A stretch of 64,000 nucleotides of DNA from Candidatus Desulfosporosinus nitrosoreducens (GTDB taxonomy: Bacteria; Bacillota; Desulfitobacteriia; Desulfitobacteriales; Desulfitobacteriaceae): NCBI RefSeq assembly GCF_030954495.1, contig NZ_JAVHUW010000047.1, forward strand, positions 35,891 through 99,890. Reading direction: 5' to 3'. Position 1 is the first letter of the stretch. The number at the start of each line of letters is the position of its first letter. The notes beneath the pieces were generated by a model. It searched no databases. It was not told the DNA's origin and worked only from the letters and a program-made list of their open reading frames with translations. Below are positions 50,494-58,392 of this stretch, piece by piece. The position numbers and the translations under genes are program-made.

Positions 50494-50547
50494 CAGACTG
50501 TTGTCGTATATCTCCTGTTACGCTCTAGAGAAACAGGAGGCTTAGTT

Positions 50548-51123
50548 ATGAAACAGGAAAATGTTTATGAGGTATGTCCCGTTTATCAGACGGAAGTTGT
50601 GACTTTAAAACAGACAACCCTTGAAGATGCAAGTGAATTGCTGCAATGTTACTCTGATGAAAAGGCTGTTCTATTTTTCAACGCTGATAATTGCTTGGAT
50701 GACTTTCACTATACGACCTTGGAACAAATGAAAAAGGAGATCAAATTTTGGTGTGATTCCTATCAGAGAAGAGAGTTTGTCCGCTGGACTGTTATTCTAA
50801 ATGATACGTCTGAAAAAGTCGGTACAATTGAAATGTTCAATAGGGGGACTGTGGCAGGTATTGATTCATGTGGAGTTTTGCGCATTGATCTGCGGAGTGA
50901 TTGTGAAAACAAACGAATTATTCAAGACCTCTTGGAAATTGCCAACCGGCGTTTTTATGAGGACTTCGCTGTGAAGAGTATTCTTACAAAAGCAATCCCG
51001 GAGGCAAGAGAACGCGTTTGTACATTGAGGCAAATGGGTTATACTCCCCTATCATTTAAGAAAGCACATTATTACGCCAGGCGTGAGAATTGGGAAACAG
51101 TTGCAATATCTCCCAAATATTAA
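50548..51123 (+). CDS. GNAT family N-acetyltransferase (RimJ/RimL-like)
   Basis: 191 residues. VVTLKQTTLEDASELLQCY and FVRWTVILNDTSEKVGTIEMFN fit the RimJ/RimL branch, ending ERVCTLRQMGYTPLSF. The acetyl-CoA loop (RIDLRSDCENKRIIQDLLEIA) lacks the usual Q/R-G-x-G/A glycine pair, so activity is doubtful. ACAGGAGG precedes ATG 50548. Confidence 0.75.
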   Translation: MKQENVYEVCPVYQTEVVTLKQTTLEDASELLQCYSDEKAVLFFNADNCLDDFHYTTLEQMKKEIKFWCDSYQRREFVRWTVILNDTSEKVGTIEMFNRGTVAGIDSCGVLRIDLRSDCENKRIIQDLLEIANRRFYEDFAVKSILTKAIPEARERVCTLRQMGYTPLSFKKAHYYARRENWETVAISPKY

Positions 51124-51207
51124 GGGCGATTACCCAATAATGGTCCAGGTAATCAATGCACTTTTGTTTGCCGAAAGCCTTAGGATTAGTGGTGGGAGGT
51201 TTAATAA

Positions 51208-51408
51208 GTGAAGTTAGGAATATTTTTTGGGGTGCTTCTGATTGTTTTGGGTTTAGTGATTACGTTTCTCTCATTCCAGGGGTGGTATATTGATTGGAGA
51301 AAAGAAAGATTGCGGATAGAAACAAGCAGACTTATCAGGAGCGAAAGAATCTCCGGTTTTTGCCTAATCTTTTTGGGGATATTGCAAACCGTCAAGGCCT
51401 TAAATTAA
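51208..51408 (+). CDS. Small two-span membrane protein
   Basis: 66 residues: hydrophobic segment 4-24, a basic middle (DWRKERLRIETSRLIRSER), second segment near the end. Not recognised. GTG 51208 with GGGAGG about 9 bases before. Confidence 0.55.
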   Translation: MKLGIFFGVLLIVLGLVITFLSFQGWYIDWRKERLRIETSRLIRSERISGFCLIFLGILQTVKALN

Positions 51409-51587
51409 ACCAAGTTGACCTTGACTAAGACTAACCGGAAGTCGAGCGACAAAGAGTTAGATACGGGAAATTCCTGCGCCGTGGGAGTGAGCTGCCGGAT
51501 GGTGGCTCTCTGCCTGGAGGGAGCGGTGGAGGAGGAGCCAACATATCCGGTATAATATTATCGCTGACAGTTTGAGGAGGAGAGTTA

Positions 51588-52313
51588 GTGAAGATAGCGG
51601 CAATTGCTGATGTTCATGGCAATAGTGTGGCGCTAAAAAGCGTACTTGAAGACCTAAAGGGTCGGGCAATCAGCCAATTAATTGTTTTGGGCGATATAGT
51701 TATTAGGGGACCTGAACCGGGTTTGGCTTTCCAAATGATACAAGATGTCAAACCCTTATGTTGGCTAAAAGGAAATACGGATATGTGGTTTGAGGAAATA
51801 GCTGAAGGCTGGCAGCCCAAAACTGCAATGGAACATGGGCTGTTTGAGTATTATCTATTTGCTAAACAAAGACTTTCCGAGGACGAAATCACATTTCTTA
51901 CATGTTTACCAACTGAGCAGTCTATTAATTTTCTAGGAATGGACATTTTATGTGTTCATGGTTCTCCGGGTTCTGTTGTTAAGGGAATAGACCGCCATAC
52001 TTCTGTTCATGATTTAGAATTAATGGTGGAAAATGTATCTCAATCGATTATTCTGTCAGGGCATACGCATGTTCCCTTTATTGGAACTGTTAACGGAAAA
52101 TCCATATTCAATGTTGGAAGTGTAGGGCTGCCAGCGGATGGCAGCAATTTGGCAGCTTATGGAGTCATAGATATTTGCCCTGGTGGCGCACCCGAATTTG
52201 AAATTGTACGCGTTTCTTATCCAATCAACGAAATCATTAAAGTTGCTAAAGATCAGGATTTTCCCAATACAGACAGTTATGAGCAATCTTTAATTAACGG
52301 GCTGCCCGGTTGA
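51588..52313 (+). CDS. Calcineurin-like metallophosphoesterase
   Basis: 241 residues. Full set of metal motifs: AIADVHGN (DxH), VLGDIVIRGPEP (GD), LKGNTD (GNTD in place of GNHD), VHGSPG, and SGHTHVPF (GHTH). Fits the YfcE/MJ0936-like family of phosphodiesterases acting on small phosphodiester or nucleotide substrates. Start GTG 51588, GAGGAGGAG just before. Confidence 0.88.
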   Translation: MKIAAIADVHGNSVALKSVLEDLKGRAISQLIVLGDIVIRGPEPGLAFQMIQDVKPLCWLKGNTDMWFEEIAEGWQPKTAMEHGLFEYYLFAKQRLSEDEITFLTCLPTEQSINFLGMDILCVHGSPGSVVKGIDRHTSVHDLELMVENVSQSIILSGHTHVPFIGTVNGKSIFNVGSVGLPADGSNLAAYGVIDICPGGAPEFEIVRVSYPINEIIKVAKDQDFPNTDSYEQSLINGLPG

Positions 52314-52329
52314 GCAAGTTTTGCCCATA

Positions 52330-52532
52330 GCCCCTGCCGCTTGCGCTTTACTGAGCTCAGCAAGAACATACGGTTTGAGATAACTTGCCTTGATAAAGCC
52401 CAGCCGGCAGTTAAGTATCATTCCAAAGCGGCAGTATTTTCGGGACACTTCAGTGATAGTAAATTATTGCCGGGAGTGTTGGGGATTATAGGATCATGGA
52501 AGGACATATTTAAGGACATATTTTTTTTATAG
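52330..52532 (+). pseudogene. Possible remnant of a hot-dog dehydratase gene
   Basis: A stop-free stretch without ATG or ribosome site. It reads FSGHFSDSKLLPGVLGI, close to the FPGHFPxxPxxPGVLxIE pattern of FabZ-type dehydratases, preceded by NIRFEITCLD. If related, it is a fragment of about 60 residues. The match rests on one motif only. Confidence 0.25.
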
Positions 52533-52547
52533 AAAGAAGGGATAGTA

Positions 52548-53108
52548 ATGGCTGTTTATGTCGCCCTTTTACGGGGTATTAATGTAGGCGGAAAAAATAA
52601 AGTAAAGATGGCTGATTTGAAACTGGCTTTTGAGGAAATTGGTCTTAGCAAGGTACAGACCTATATTCAGAGTGGGAATGTCTTATTTGAGTCGCCGGAA
52701 ACAGAAGAAGCGCTATGTAGGCAGATCGAAAACAAACTTGAGGCTGAATTCGGCTTTCATATTCCAGTTATTTTGCGAACGCTGACGGAATTAGAAAGAA
52801 TAATTGAGAATTGTCCCTTTGCGGCTGAAGAAGTGGGGGAAGCTGAAGCGGCGTCAAAGGCGGAGAGCCTTTATGTAGGACTGTTGATCCAACCGCCTTC
52901 CCAGGAAAGAATTGAGCAATTAAGTGTTTATGAAAGCCGAACTGATAAGTTCAATATAGTTGGCCGCGATATTTATCTTTTGTTCCACAACAGCATCCGG
53001 GATTCTAAGCTTGCTAACAATCTTAATAAGCTTAATGTGCTGGCAACTACACGAAATTGGAAAACGCTAAACAAGCTGGTCCAATTGGCAAAAGCAATGG
53101 TGGTTTAG
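52548..53108 (+). CDS. DUF1697 family protein
   Basis: 186 residues. Starts VALLRGINVGGKNKVKMADLK, then YIQSGNVLFES and the C-terminal NNLNKLNVLATTRNWKTLNKL, the three conserved blocks of DUF1697. Function unknown. AGAAGGGA precedes ATG 52548. A truncated second copy of the C-terminal end lies at 54627-54735. Confidence 0.88.
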   Translation: MAVYVALLRGINVGGKNKVKMADLKLAFEEIGLSKVQTYIQSGNVLFESPETEEALCRQIENKLEAEFGFHIPVILRTLTELERIIENCPFAAEEVGEAEAASKAESLYVGLLIQPPSQERIEQLSVYESRTDKFNIVGRDIYLLFHNSIRDSKLANNLNKLNVLATTRNWKTLNKLVQLAKAMVV

Positions 53109-53229
53109 GCGGGGCTGTGCCTTATTCCAGTCACTTCATCGATATCAGAGCATTACGCGCTGTATCCTGATAAGTTTAAAAAAGGTTGAAAAAACTACGG
53201 TCTTGCTAAAGCTGGCCGCAGTCAAGCAG

Positions 53230-53404
53230 CGAATCTTGCCTGGTGCGGGGGATTCGCGTGTAAGGAGTGCTGAAAGTAAAATGAACGGAGCGTTTTTAGA
53301 CGCTCTTTTTGTGATTTTAGGGCAGGAAATAGAGGCTGATTGTGGAATCAGTATGATATGTCTGATATGCTTGGTAATCGTCACCTGGGGAGCGGTAGGG
53401 GGAT
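53230..53404 (+). repeat. Duplicated structured leader element, copy B
   Basis: Counterpart of 48160-48336. Terminator GAGCGT 53288-53293, ACGCTC 53300-53305, T5; then CTGATT-GTGG-AATCAG near 53335-53350, with the compensatory change to copy A; then a GGGGAGCGGTAGGGGG stretch that parallels GGAGCGGTGGGG in copy A. It precedes the gene at 53450. Confidence 0.65.
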
Positions 53405-53449
53405 AACGGATATATCCCTTTACTATAGGCGTAAGAATGTGCCTGGAAA

Positions 53450-54025
53450 GTGAGTGTCTTTCACTTGAAACGTAAAACCAGATTGGCCTTAATCATTATG
53501 GTTATCTCTGTTGCTTTGGTTAGTTCTCTTAAGTTATTGGCTAATATTCCTGTGCATTACGCGCTTGATCCCAATGACGTGATAGGGATTACAATGAAGG
53601 GAGGACTACCAGGCTTTTCCGCCAAAGTGTTATTCCCGGCACAAGATACCGCCAAAATAGCCAAGGTCGTGCAGTTGATTAATTCATCCTCAATGACAAG
53701 CTATGTGGTTGGCAATGATTATGTAACACGATTCCTTGCTGGTTTGCTTCACCATTTTGAGAACGAGCAGGTTTATTCTTTTGGCCACCCAATTTATCTA
53801 ACGATAGAGCTGAAAGATTCGCGAGTCATTCAGTTGTCGACATTGTCAGAAATACAATCAAGAAAACTACCGAACGGTGAGACGGAAGTAACCGGGACGC
53901 CCTATAATGACCGGATTTTACTGGTAGTTGAAAGTAATGATAAGACAACAGATGCTTGTAGAGTTTTCTCCAAAGAACTGGCAAATTATGTGGCTCAAGG
54001 TTGGAGAAACGATATGCTGCAGTAA
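53450..54025 (+). CDS. Membrane-anchored extracytoplasmic protein, unknown
   Basis: 191 residues. Basic start, then one hydrophobic anchor (RLALIIMVISVALVSSL) and a mixed alpha/beta domain with no motif I recognise. Start GTG 53450 has only a weak GGAAAG site; TTG 53462 is an alternative. It follows leader element copy B. Confidence 0.55.
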   Translation: MSVFHLKRKTRLALIIMVISVALVSSLKLLANIPVHYALDPNDVIGITMKGGLPGFSAKVLFPAQDTAKIAKVVQLINSSSMTSYVVGNDYVTRFLAGLLHHFENEQVYSFGHPIYLTIELKDSRVIQLSTLSEIQSRKLPNGETEVTGTPYNDRILLVVESNDKTTDACRVFSKELANYVAQGWRNDMLQ

Positions 54026-54153
54026 AAGTATAATACTTTAAATCACTCTATTACTCTTGAGGGTTGTTGGGGGAGCGGCGGTTGTAGCTTGAGCTTAAAT
54101 TAAGAAAAGAATTGTCAGTAATTATAAAGCAGAAGATAGGGAGGGGAAGCGCA

Positions 54154-54441
54154 ATGGAATTTAAGGTTGAGAACAAAGCAAGAAATATCATTGAAAAAAA
54201 GGGGGGGAATTTGGTTATTAAAAAAGAAATAAGCTGCGGTTGAAATGGCTTCAGCAACAGACTCTGGGCAGAGGCTGGCAACAAAACAAAAAGTACGAAG
54301 TTCTATAATGAGTATCAACATCAGGGAATCAAGATATTTATAGATAAAACCTTGAATGTATCGGATCATATTCAAATTGATTTGCAATCAAATCTTCCTT
54401 TATTGGGACCATCCTTTACAATTAGAGGTGTGTCTTTTTAG
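54154..54441 (+). CDS. HesB-like selenoprotein with in-frame UGA
   Basis: Reading from ATG 54154 through one UGA (54241-54243) to UAG at 54439-54441 gives 95 residues: MEFKVENKARNIIEKKGG, NLVIKKEISCG-U-NGFSNRL, and a tail FIDKTLNVSDHIQIDLQ and LLGPSFTIRGVSF. The overall pattern is that of HesB/IscA-type proteins, a family with known selenoprotein members (CC/Se motif). Sec 30 follows Cys 28 (C-G-U). A good AGGGAGGGG site lies 8 bases before the ATG. Beyond the UGA a stem CAG-A-CTCT/AGAG-G-CTG with loop GGGC (54258-54277) is at the distance of a bacterial SECIS. The alternative is a nonsense-mutated gene; the remaining frame is undamaged. Confidence 0.75.
54258..54277 (+). promoter_or_regulatory. 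Candidate bacterial SECIS hairpin
   Basis: CAG-A-CTCT, loop GGGC, AGAG-G-CTG. The stem begins 14 bases and the loop 22 bases after the UGA, and the loop carries guanines, as SelB requires in bacterial SECIS elements. No bulged U is seen. Confidence 0.55.
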
Positions 54442-54497
54442 AAAGGGGGGTCAATCCCTGAGGAATTACCGTGCCTGTCATTGGGATAGGAATGAAT

Positions 54498-54624
54498 ATT
54501 TTATCCGCTGACTAAGCCGCTCTAAGACTCTCGCTTCGGCAAGCGGTGAGTTAAGAGCGGCTAAGTCAGCGGATAAGTGCGACTAAGATTCAGATGGAGT
54601 TAAAACTCCACCTGAATCAAGTCT
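54498..54624 (+). repeat. Dispersed double-hairpin element, copy 2
   Basis: 127 bp, counterpart of 22437-22564. First hairpin: TATCCGCTGACT, AGCCGCTCT and CGCTT against AAGCG, AGAGCGGCT and AGTCAGCGGATA, loop CGGC, a stem of more than 25 pairs. Second hairpin: GACT, GATTCAG, TGGAGTT against AACTCCA, CTGAATC, AGTC. It ends 2-3 bases before the truncated DUF1697 copy, so it may have inserted into that gene. Confidence 0.8.
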
Positions 54625-54626
54625 GC

Positions 54627-54735
54627 TTTATCTTTATTCCATAATAGCATCCGGGATTCTAAGCTTGCTAACAATCTTAATCAGCTCAGGGTATTGGCAA
54701 CCACACAAAATTGCAAAACGCTATCAAAATTATGA
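54627..54735 (+). pseudogene. Truncated DUF1697 copy
   Basis: About 85% identical at DNA level to 52972-53075. It reads HNSIRDSKLANNLNQL, then LATTQNCKTLSKL and a stop (TGA at 54734), against HNSIRDSKLANNLNKL and TTRNWKTLNKL of the intact gene. It lacks the first 140 residues and has a one-base deletion near 54639. The copy starts where the palindromic repeat ends. Confidence 0.8.
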
Positions 54736-54738
54736 AGA

Positions 54739-55980
54739 TCAGTGACTAGATCCCACATGGTCAACATGTTTTATGTGATGATAATTAAGTCCGACGATTA
54801 ACCCGGCAAAGATGACAAAAACTGCTGCAGTAATAAATGGAACATGAGGATTGAACCGTTCCGCCAGTTTACCTGCCATATAAGGTGCTACTGCCGCGCC
54901 CAGGAAGCGGAGAAAATTATACGCTGAGGACGCGGTAGAACGTTCAACAGGTGCGGCATTCATGACTGCAGTCGTAACTAAGGTATTATTGTTCCCCATG
55001 ACGGCTCCGCTCAGAATGACGGCAACGATGGGCACCCAATGGATATTCGTCCAAATGCCGATTGCGAGAAGCAAAACTGCAAACAAAGTGAACATAAGAC
55101 ACATGGCCTTGACAGTACCCATCCATTGCTGGAGTTTTGGAGCCGTGAATACGGAGGTAAGGGCTAAAAAAATTCCCCATGTAAGAAATACATATCCCAA
55201 GCCATGCACATCCAAACCCATAACAAAAGGCGCATAAGCCAAAACTGTAAAGAAGCCAAAATTATAGAGTGCCGCTCCGATTCCGAAAACAACAAGTGAG
55301 CGATGCTTCATAGCGTAAAAAGGTTCGGCGAAGGAAGTGCCTTGTTTGGCAGTGGTCTGGCTTTTTATGGTTGGCATAAATGCGAGCACTGCGAAAAAGG
55401 CGATGACCATTAAAAAAGCAACGCCCAGAAATGGGCCTCTCCAGGAGAATCCGCCCAGCCAACCTCCTAGAAGAGGACCTACGGATATACCGAGGCCAAT
55501 CGCAGCTTCATACAAAATAATTGCTTTGGCATTTCCACCTTTGGAGAGAGAAATGATAGCGACGAGTGCCGTGGCTACAAAAAGCGCATTGCCGAAGCCC
55601 CAGCCGGCGCGCCAGCCAACAATCGCCCAAATGCTGTTGGATAGACCACCGAGCGCTGAAAACAACGCAATAATCACGGTGCCGCACATCAGTGTCCATT
55701 TGGCTCCTATGCGAGATGAGATAGCCCCTGTGATAATCGCAGCTATAGCCATCACCCCATTATAGCTGGTGAAGAGCAGGGTGACCTGACTTTGGCTGGC
55801 ATGAAGGTCTTCGGCGATCAAGCTTAAAATAGGGTCTACAAGCCCAAGCCCCATAAAAGCGATAATAGAGGCAAAAAAAACAGCCCAAACGGCTTTCGGT
55901 TGATTTAAGAGACTATCCTTTTCTTGCGATGGTATTGTCTGCGTCCCATTGATTACTGCCAGATTCTCTCTTGTTGACAT
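54739..55980 (-). CDS. MFS multidrug-type efflux transporter
   Basis: 413 residues, twelve membrane segments. FFASIIAFMGLGLVDPILSLIAEDLHAS at the start, the motif A-like GAISSRIGAKWTLMCG between helices 2 and 3, and GIGLGISVGPLLGGWLGGFSWRGPF (motif C, drug antiporter type, in helix 5). Exports drugs or metabolites with proton uptake. Start ATG 55980 with GGGAGGAG 8 bases before. Third in a minus-strand run after a MerR regulator and a CBS protein. Confidence 0.88.
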   Translation of the reverse strand: MSTRENLAVINGTQTIPSQEKDSLLNQPKAVWAVFFASIIAFMGLGLVDPILSLIAEDLHASQSQVTLLFTSYNGVMAIAAIITGAISSRIGAKWTLMCGTVIIALFSALGGLSNSIWAIVGWRAGWGFGNALFVATALVAIISLSKGGNAKAIILYEAAIGLGISVGPLLGGWLGGFSWRGPFLGVAFLMVIAFFAVLAFMPTIKSQTTAKQGTSFAEPFYAMKHRSLVVFGIGAALYNFGFFTVLAYAPFVMGLDVHGLGYVFLTWGIFLALTSVFTAPKLQQWMGTVKAMCLMFTLFAVLLLAIGIWTNIHWVPIVAVILSGAVMGNNNTLVTTAVMNAAPVERSTASSAYNFLRFLGAAVAPYMAGKLAERFNPHVPFITAAVFVIFAGLIVGLNYHHIKHVDHVGSSH

Positions 55981-56023
55981 CCAGATTTCTCCTCCCATGA
56001 TTCAGACACTTTTTTACCAGATA

Positions 56024-56479
56024 TTAAACGATTGTTTTAAAGGAATGTCTAATGACATCTCCGCGGCTTATGATTCCAACTAACACTCCATCTCGTTCAA
56101 CCGGTAGTTTTTTTATTTGTTTTTTTCCTAAAATAGAAGCGATAGTTTCAATTTCTTCATCCCATGAGACTTTAATAACCCTTTTGGAGGCTATGCTCAT
56201 GACGTTTAGATCAAGCAGTTCACGCAGTCTTTTCTCAAAATCAACATCATCTCCGTTAATCACAGTGACCCAATAGAAGGAATCAATGATCCGATCGTTA
56301 TGTTTACCGATATAACGCATGATATCCCCATCACTCACATACCCGACAATTTCGTTTCTTTCGTTGACTACAGGCAGCCCGCTGATCCGCTTTTCGATAA
56401 ACTGTTTGATTACAGAACGTATGGTGTCAGTTCGTTTTACTTTATATACTTGGCTGATCATCACTTCATGAGCTTGCAT
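56024..56479 (-). CDS. CBS-domain pair protein
   Basis: 151-152 residues with two CBS domains: MISQVYKVKRTDTIRSVIKQFIEKRISGLPVVNERNEIVGYVSDGD and VISWDEEIETIASILGKKQIKKLPVERDGVLVGIISRGDVIRH in outline (pair signature G-x-x-S/T-x-x-D). Bateman modules sense adenine nucleotides or SAM. GGGGAGG sits 7 bases before ATG 56479 (ATG 56482 is also open). Placed between the MerR regulator and the MFS exporter. Confidence 0.85.
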   Translation of the reverse strand: MQAHEVMISQVYKVKRTDTIRSVIKQFIEKRISGLPVVNERNEIVGYVSDGDIMRYIGKHNDRIIDSFYWVTVINGDDVDFEKRLRELLDLNVMSIASKRVIKVSWDEEIETIASILGKKQIKKLPVERDGVLVGIISRGDVIRHSFKTIV

Positions 56480-56518
56480 CATATTGCCTCCCCTTGTGTT
56501 ATTTGCTCTAAAATCTGC

Positions 56519-56962
56519 TTAAGGTTTTGATACTTCTTCTTCAATTTCTTTGATCCTTGCTCGTGCACGTTCCCTAAGAGCCACCAGTTCGGTTTGGATG
56601 CTCAGGATTTTAAGAATCTTTTGTTCAATCATCTCAAGTTGATTTTCGGTGATTGCTAAGATTTCCTGCAATTTTTCCTTTTGTTCTTTGGGATCAGAAA
56701 CCTTTTTATATTCGGCTTTCTGACTTTCTAAAGTTTCTCTAAGTGATAAAAAATGCTGTAGTTCTTGTAAGGTAAACCCTAACACCTCTTTGGAAATCGT
56801 AATTCTTTTCAAAAACTCGACATGTTCCTGTCTGTAAAGTCTAGTCCCCCCTTCACTACGTTCAGGAGAAGGTAGAACACCAATTTCTTCGTAGTACCTA
56901 ATCGTCCGTTTACTCAAACCACTCTGATTTGCCACATCATCTATTTTCAATAAACCATCCAT
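56519..56962 (-). CDS. MerR family transcriptional regulator
   Basis: 147 residues. Helix-turn-helix with wing: KIDDVANQSGLSKRTIRYYEE and GGTRLYRQEHVEFLKRI; then a coiled coil (residues 80-147) rich in Lys/Glu. No cysteine metal site is seen, so it is of the drug- or small-molecule-binding type without a fused effector domain. GGAGGAGG precedes ATG 56962. Own promoter overlaps palindromic sites; it likely controls itself and the CBS and MFS genes downstream. Confidence 0.9.
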   Translation of the reverse strand: MDGLLKIDDVANQSGLSKRTIRYYEEIGVLPSPERSEGGTRLYRQEHVEFLKRITISKEVLGFTLQELQHFLSLRETLESQKAEYKKVSDPKEQKEKLQEILAITENQLEMIEQKILKILSIQTELVALRERARARIKEIEEEVSKP

Positions 56963-56991
56963 CTAAGAAACCTCCTCCAATAACCATTTAT

Positions 56992-57020
56992 ATTATATAT
57001 GCATTTAACGTTAACGTCAA
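56992..57020 (-). promoter_or_regulatory. MerR promoter with palindromic operator
   Basis: On the minus strand: TTGACG (57020-57015), 17-bp spacer, TATAAT (56997-56992). The spacer holds TTAACGTTAA (57005-57014) overlapping ACGTTAACGT (57008-57017), both fully palindromic. A related string TACGTTTACGTTAT lies at 57083-57096. Binding of the MerR protein here is inference. Confidence 0.7.
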
Positions 57021-57142
57021 CTATCTTAATTTTGACCTCGCTTGGTTTTCTGGCTATATTCTCAAAAATGCTTGAGAAATAATACGTTTACGTTATATTT
57101 TTTATTTCTATCAGATTTTGAGTTATGCGGATATCATGCTTT

Positions 57143-57314
57143 AGTATTTGGCCTGGTCACTGTGTGGGTGTCTTCAAACTAAGCTTGGCGGCTGAGTCCC
57201 TGGGATCGGCATATGGCCCGGAGGGCAGATGTCTGTGGGCGATTTGACAGAGAGTTTCGCCCGTTTTAATCGTGTAAGTCATGGAGGGAGCAGATAAAAA
57301 CTCTCCGGGATTGC
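57143..57314 (-). pseudogene. Decayed remnant of a LysM-GH18 gene
   Basis: Three blocks align in order to the intact gene at 61335-62759: 57145-57211 with 61450-61513, 57215-57239 with 61575-61599, and 57238-57314 with 62423-62499. Identity is roughly 75-80%. Large pieces between the blocks are missing, and a 2-base indel in the first block breaks the frame. Only the C-terminal hydrolase end and part of a LysM repeat are left. Confidence 0.8.
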
Positions 57315-57347
57315 TAAGGGGTGGATTAGGCAATTTTGTACTTCACA

Positions 57348-57380
57348 GCTTGATCGTTTTTTGACGGTCGGGCTATTTTT
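57348..57380 (+). terminator. GU-rich terminator-like hairpin
   Basis: GCTTGATCG (57348-57356) and CGGTCGGGC (57365-57373) pair fully if G-U pairs are allowed, followed by TATTTTT. Confidence 0.5.
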
Positions 57381-57505
57381 ATATCCGGAAGGAAAAGCTT
57401 CTGCTCAACATTAGTAATTGTTATTTAGTTGGGGAAAGTTATCTAGGAGTTAGTTGGGGAATGTACTTGATTTTGGGCAACGGATATATTGGGAGGTTAA
57501 CGTCA

Positions 57506-58387
57506 ATGAGTGTTATCGCAATTAAGAATCTGACCAAGAATTACGACAAATCAAGAGGGATAGTCGATGTGAGTCTTGAGGTCGAGGCAGGTGAAATTTT
57601 TGGATTTATCGGACCGAACGGCGCGGGAAAATCGACGACCATCAGGACGCTGTTAGGGCTGATCTATCCGACAAGCGGCAGGGCAACTATCTTCGGCAAA
57701 AACTGTGTCGAGCACCCGGAAGTAAAAAAGGAAGTCGGATACTTGCCGTCCGAGGTCTTTTACTACGATAACATGAGGGTCATTGATCTTCTCAAATATT
57801 CCGCCAGTTTTTACGCCAAGGACTGTTCGGAGCGGATCAAAGAGCTTGCCGGGGTTATGGATCTTGACCTGAAAAAGAAAATTGATGATCTGTCCTTCGG
57901 CAACAAGAAGAAGGTTGGTATTGTGCAGGGGCTGCTCCATGAGCCTAAGCTGATTATACTGGATGAGCCTACCAGCGGTCTTGACCCGCTGATGCAACAT
58001 AAATTCTTCGAGCTGATCAAGGCGGAGAACGAAAAGGGCGCAACGGTGTTTTTCTCTTCGCACATTTTGAGCGAGGTGCAGCGCATGTGCAGCCGCGTTG
58101 CTTTCATCAAGGAGGGCCAGGTAATTAAACTGGAAAAAATGAGCGATCTGAGAGAGAAAAATTATAAGCTGATCAAACTTGAAACTGAGCGGCAGCTTGA
58201 CGGCGCTTTTTTCGCAATGCCCGGAGTAAGCAAGCTTGAACTCAGCGGGTTAGCCGCAAGCTTTTTATTTAAGGGTGATATCAACAGGGTTTTGAAAAAG
58301 CTTGCTGAGATAAGTATTTCCAATCTCCTGATCATCGAGCCCGAGCTTGAGGAGATTTTTATGCATTACTATACAAAGGAGGACTAG
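57506..58387 (+). CDS. ABC transporter ATP-binding protein (export)
   Basis: 293 residues. Walker A GPNGAGKST, Q-loop in YLPSEVF, signature DDLSFGNKKKVGIVQGL (LSFGN replaces LSGGQ), Walker B LIILDEPTSGLDPL and switch His in SSHIL. The C-terminal 80 residues are the usual NatA/CcmA-type extension. With two ABC-2 permeases behind it, this forms a drug, lantibiotic or Na+-type exporter. Start ATG 57506 with GGGAGG upstream. Confidence 0.9.
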   Translation: MSVIAIKNLTKNYDKSRGIVDVSLEVEAGEIFGFIGPNGAGKSTTIRTLLGLIYPTSGRATIFGKNCVEHPEVKKEVGYLPSEVFYYDNMRVIDLLKYSASFYAKDCSERIKELAGVMDLDLKKKIDDLSFGNKKKVGIVQGLLHEPKLIILDEPTSGLDPLMQHKFFELIKAENEKGATVFFSSHILSEVQRMCSRVAFIKEGQVIKLEKMSDLREKNYKLIKLETERQLDGAFFAMPGVSKLELSGLAASFLFKGDINRVLKKLAEISISNLLIIEPELEEIFMHYYTKED

Positions 58388-58392
58388 ACGCT

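Noticed and set aside
52341..52532. 63-codon reading as an intact gene
   Set aside because: Starts at TTG with no ribosome site; kept only as a low-confidence gene remnant.
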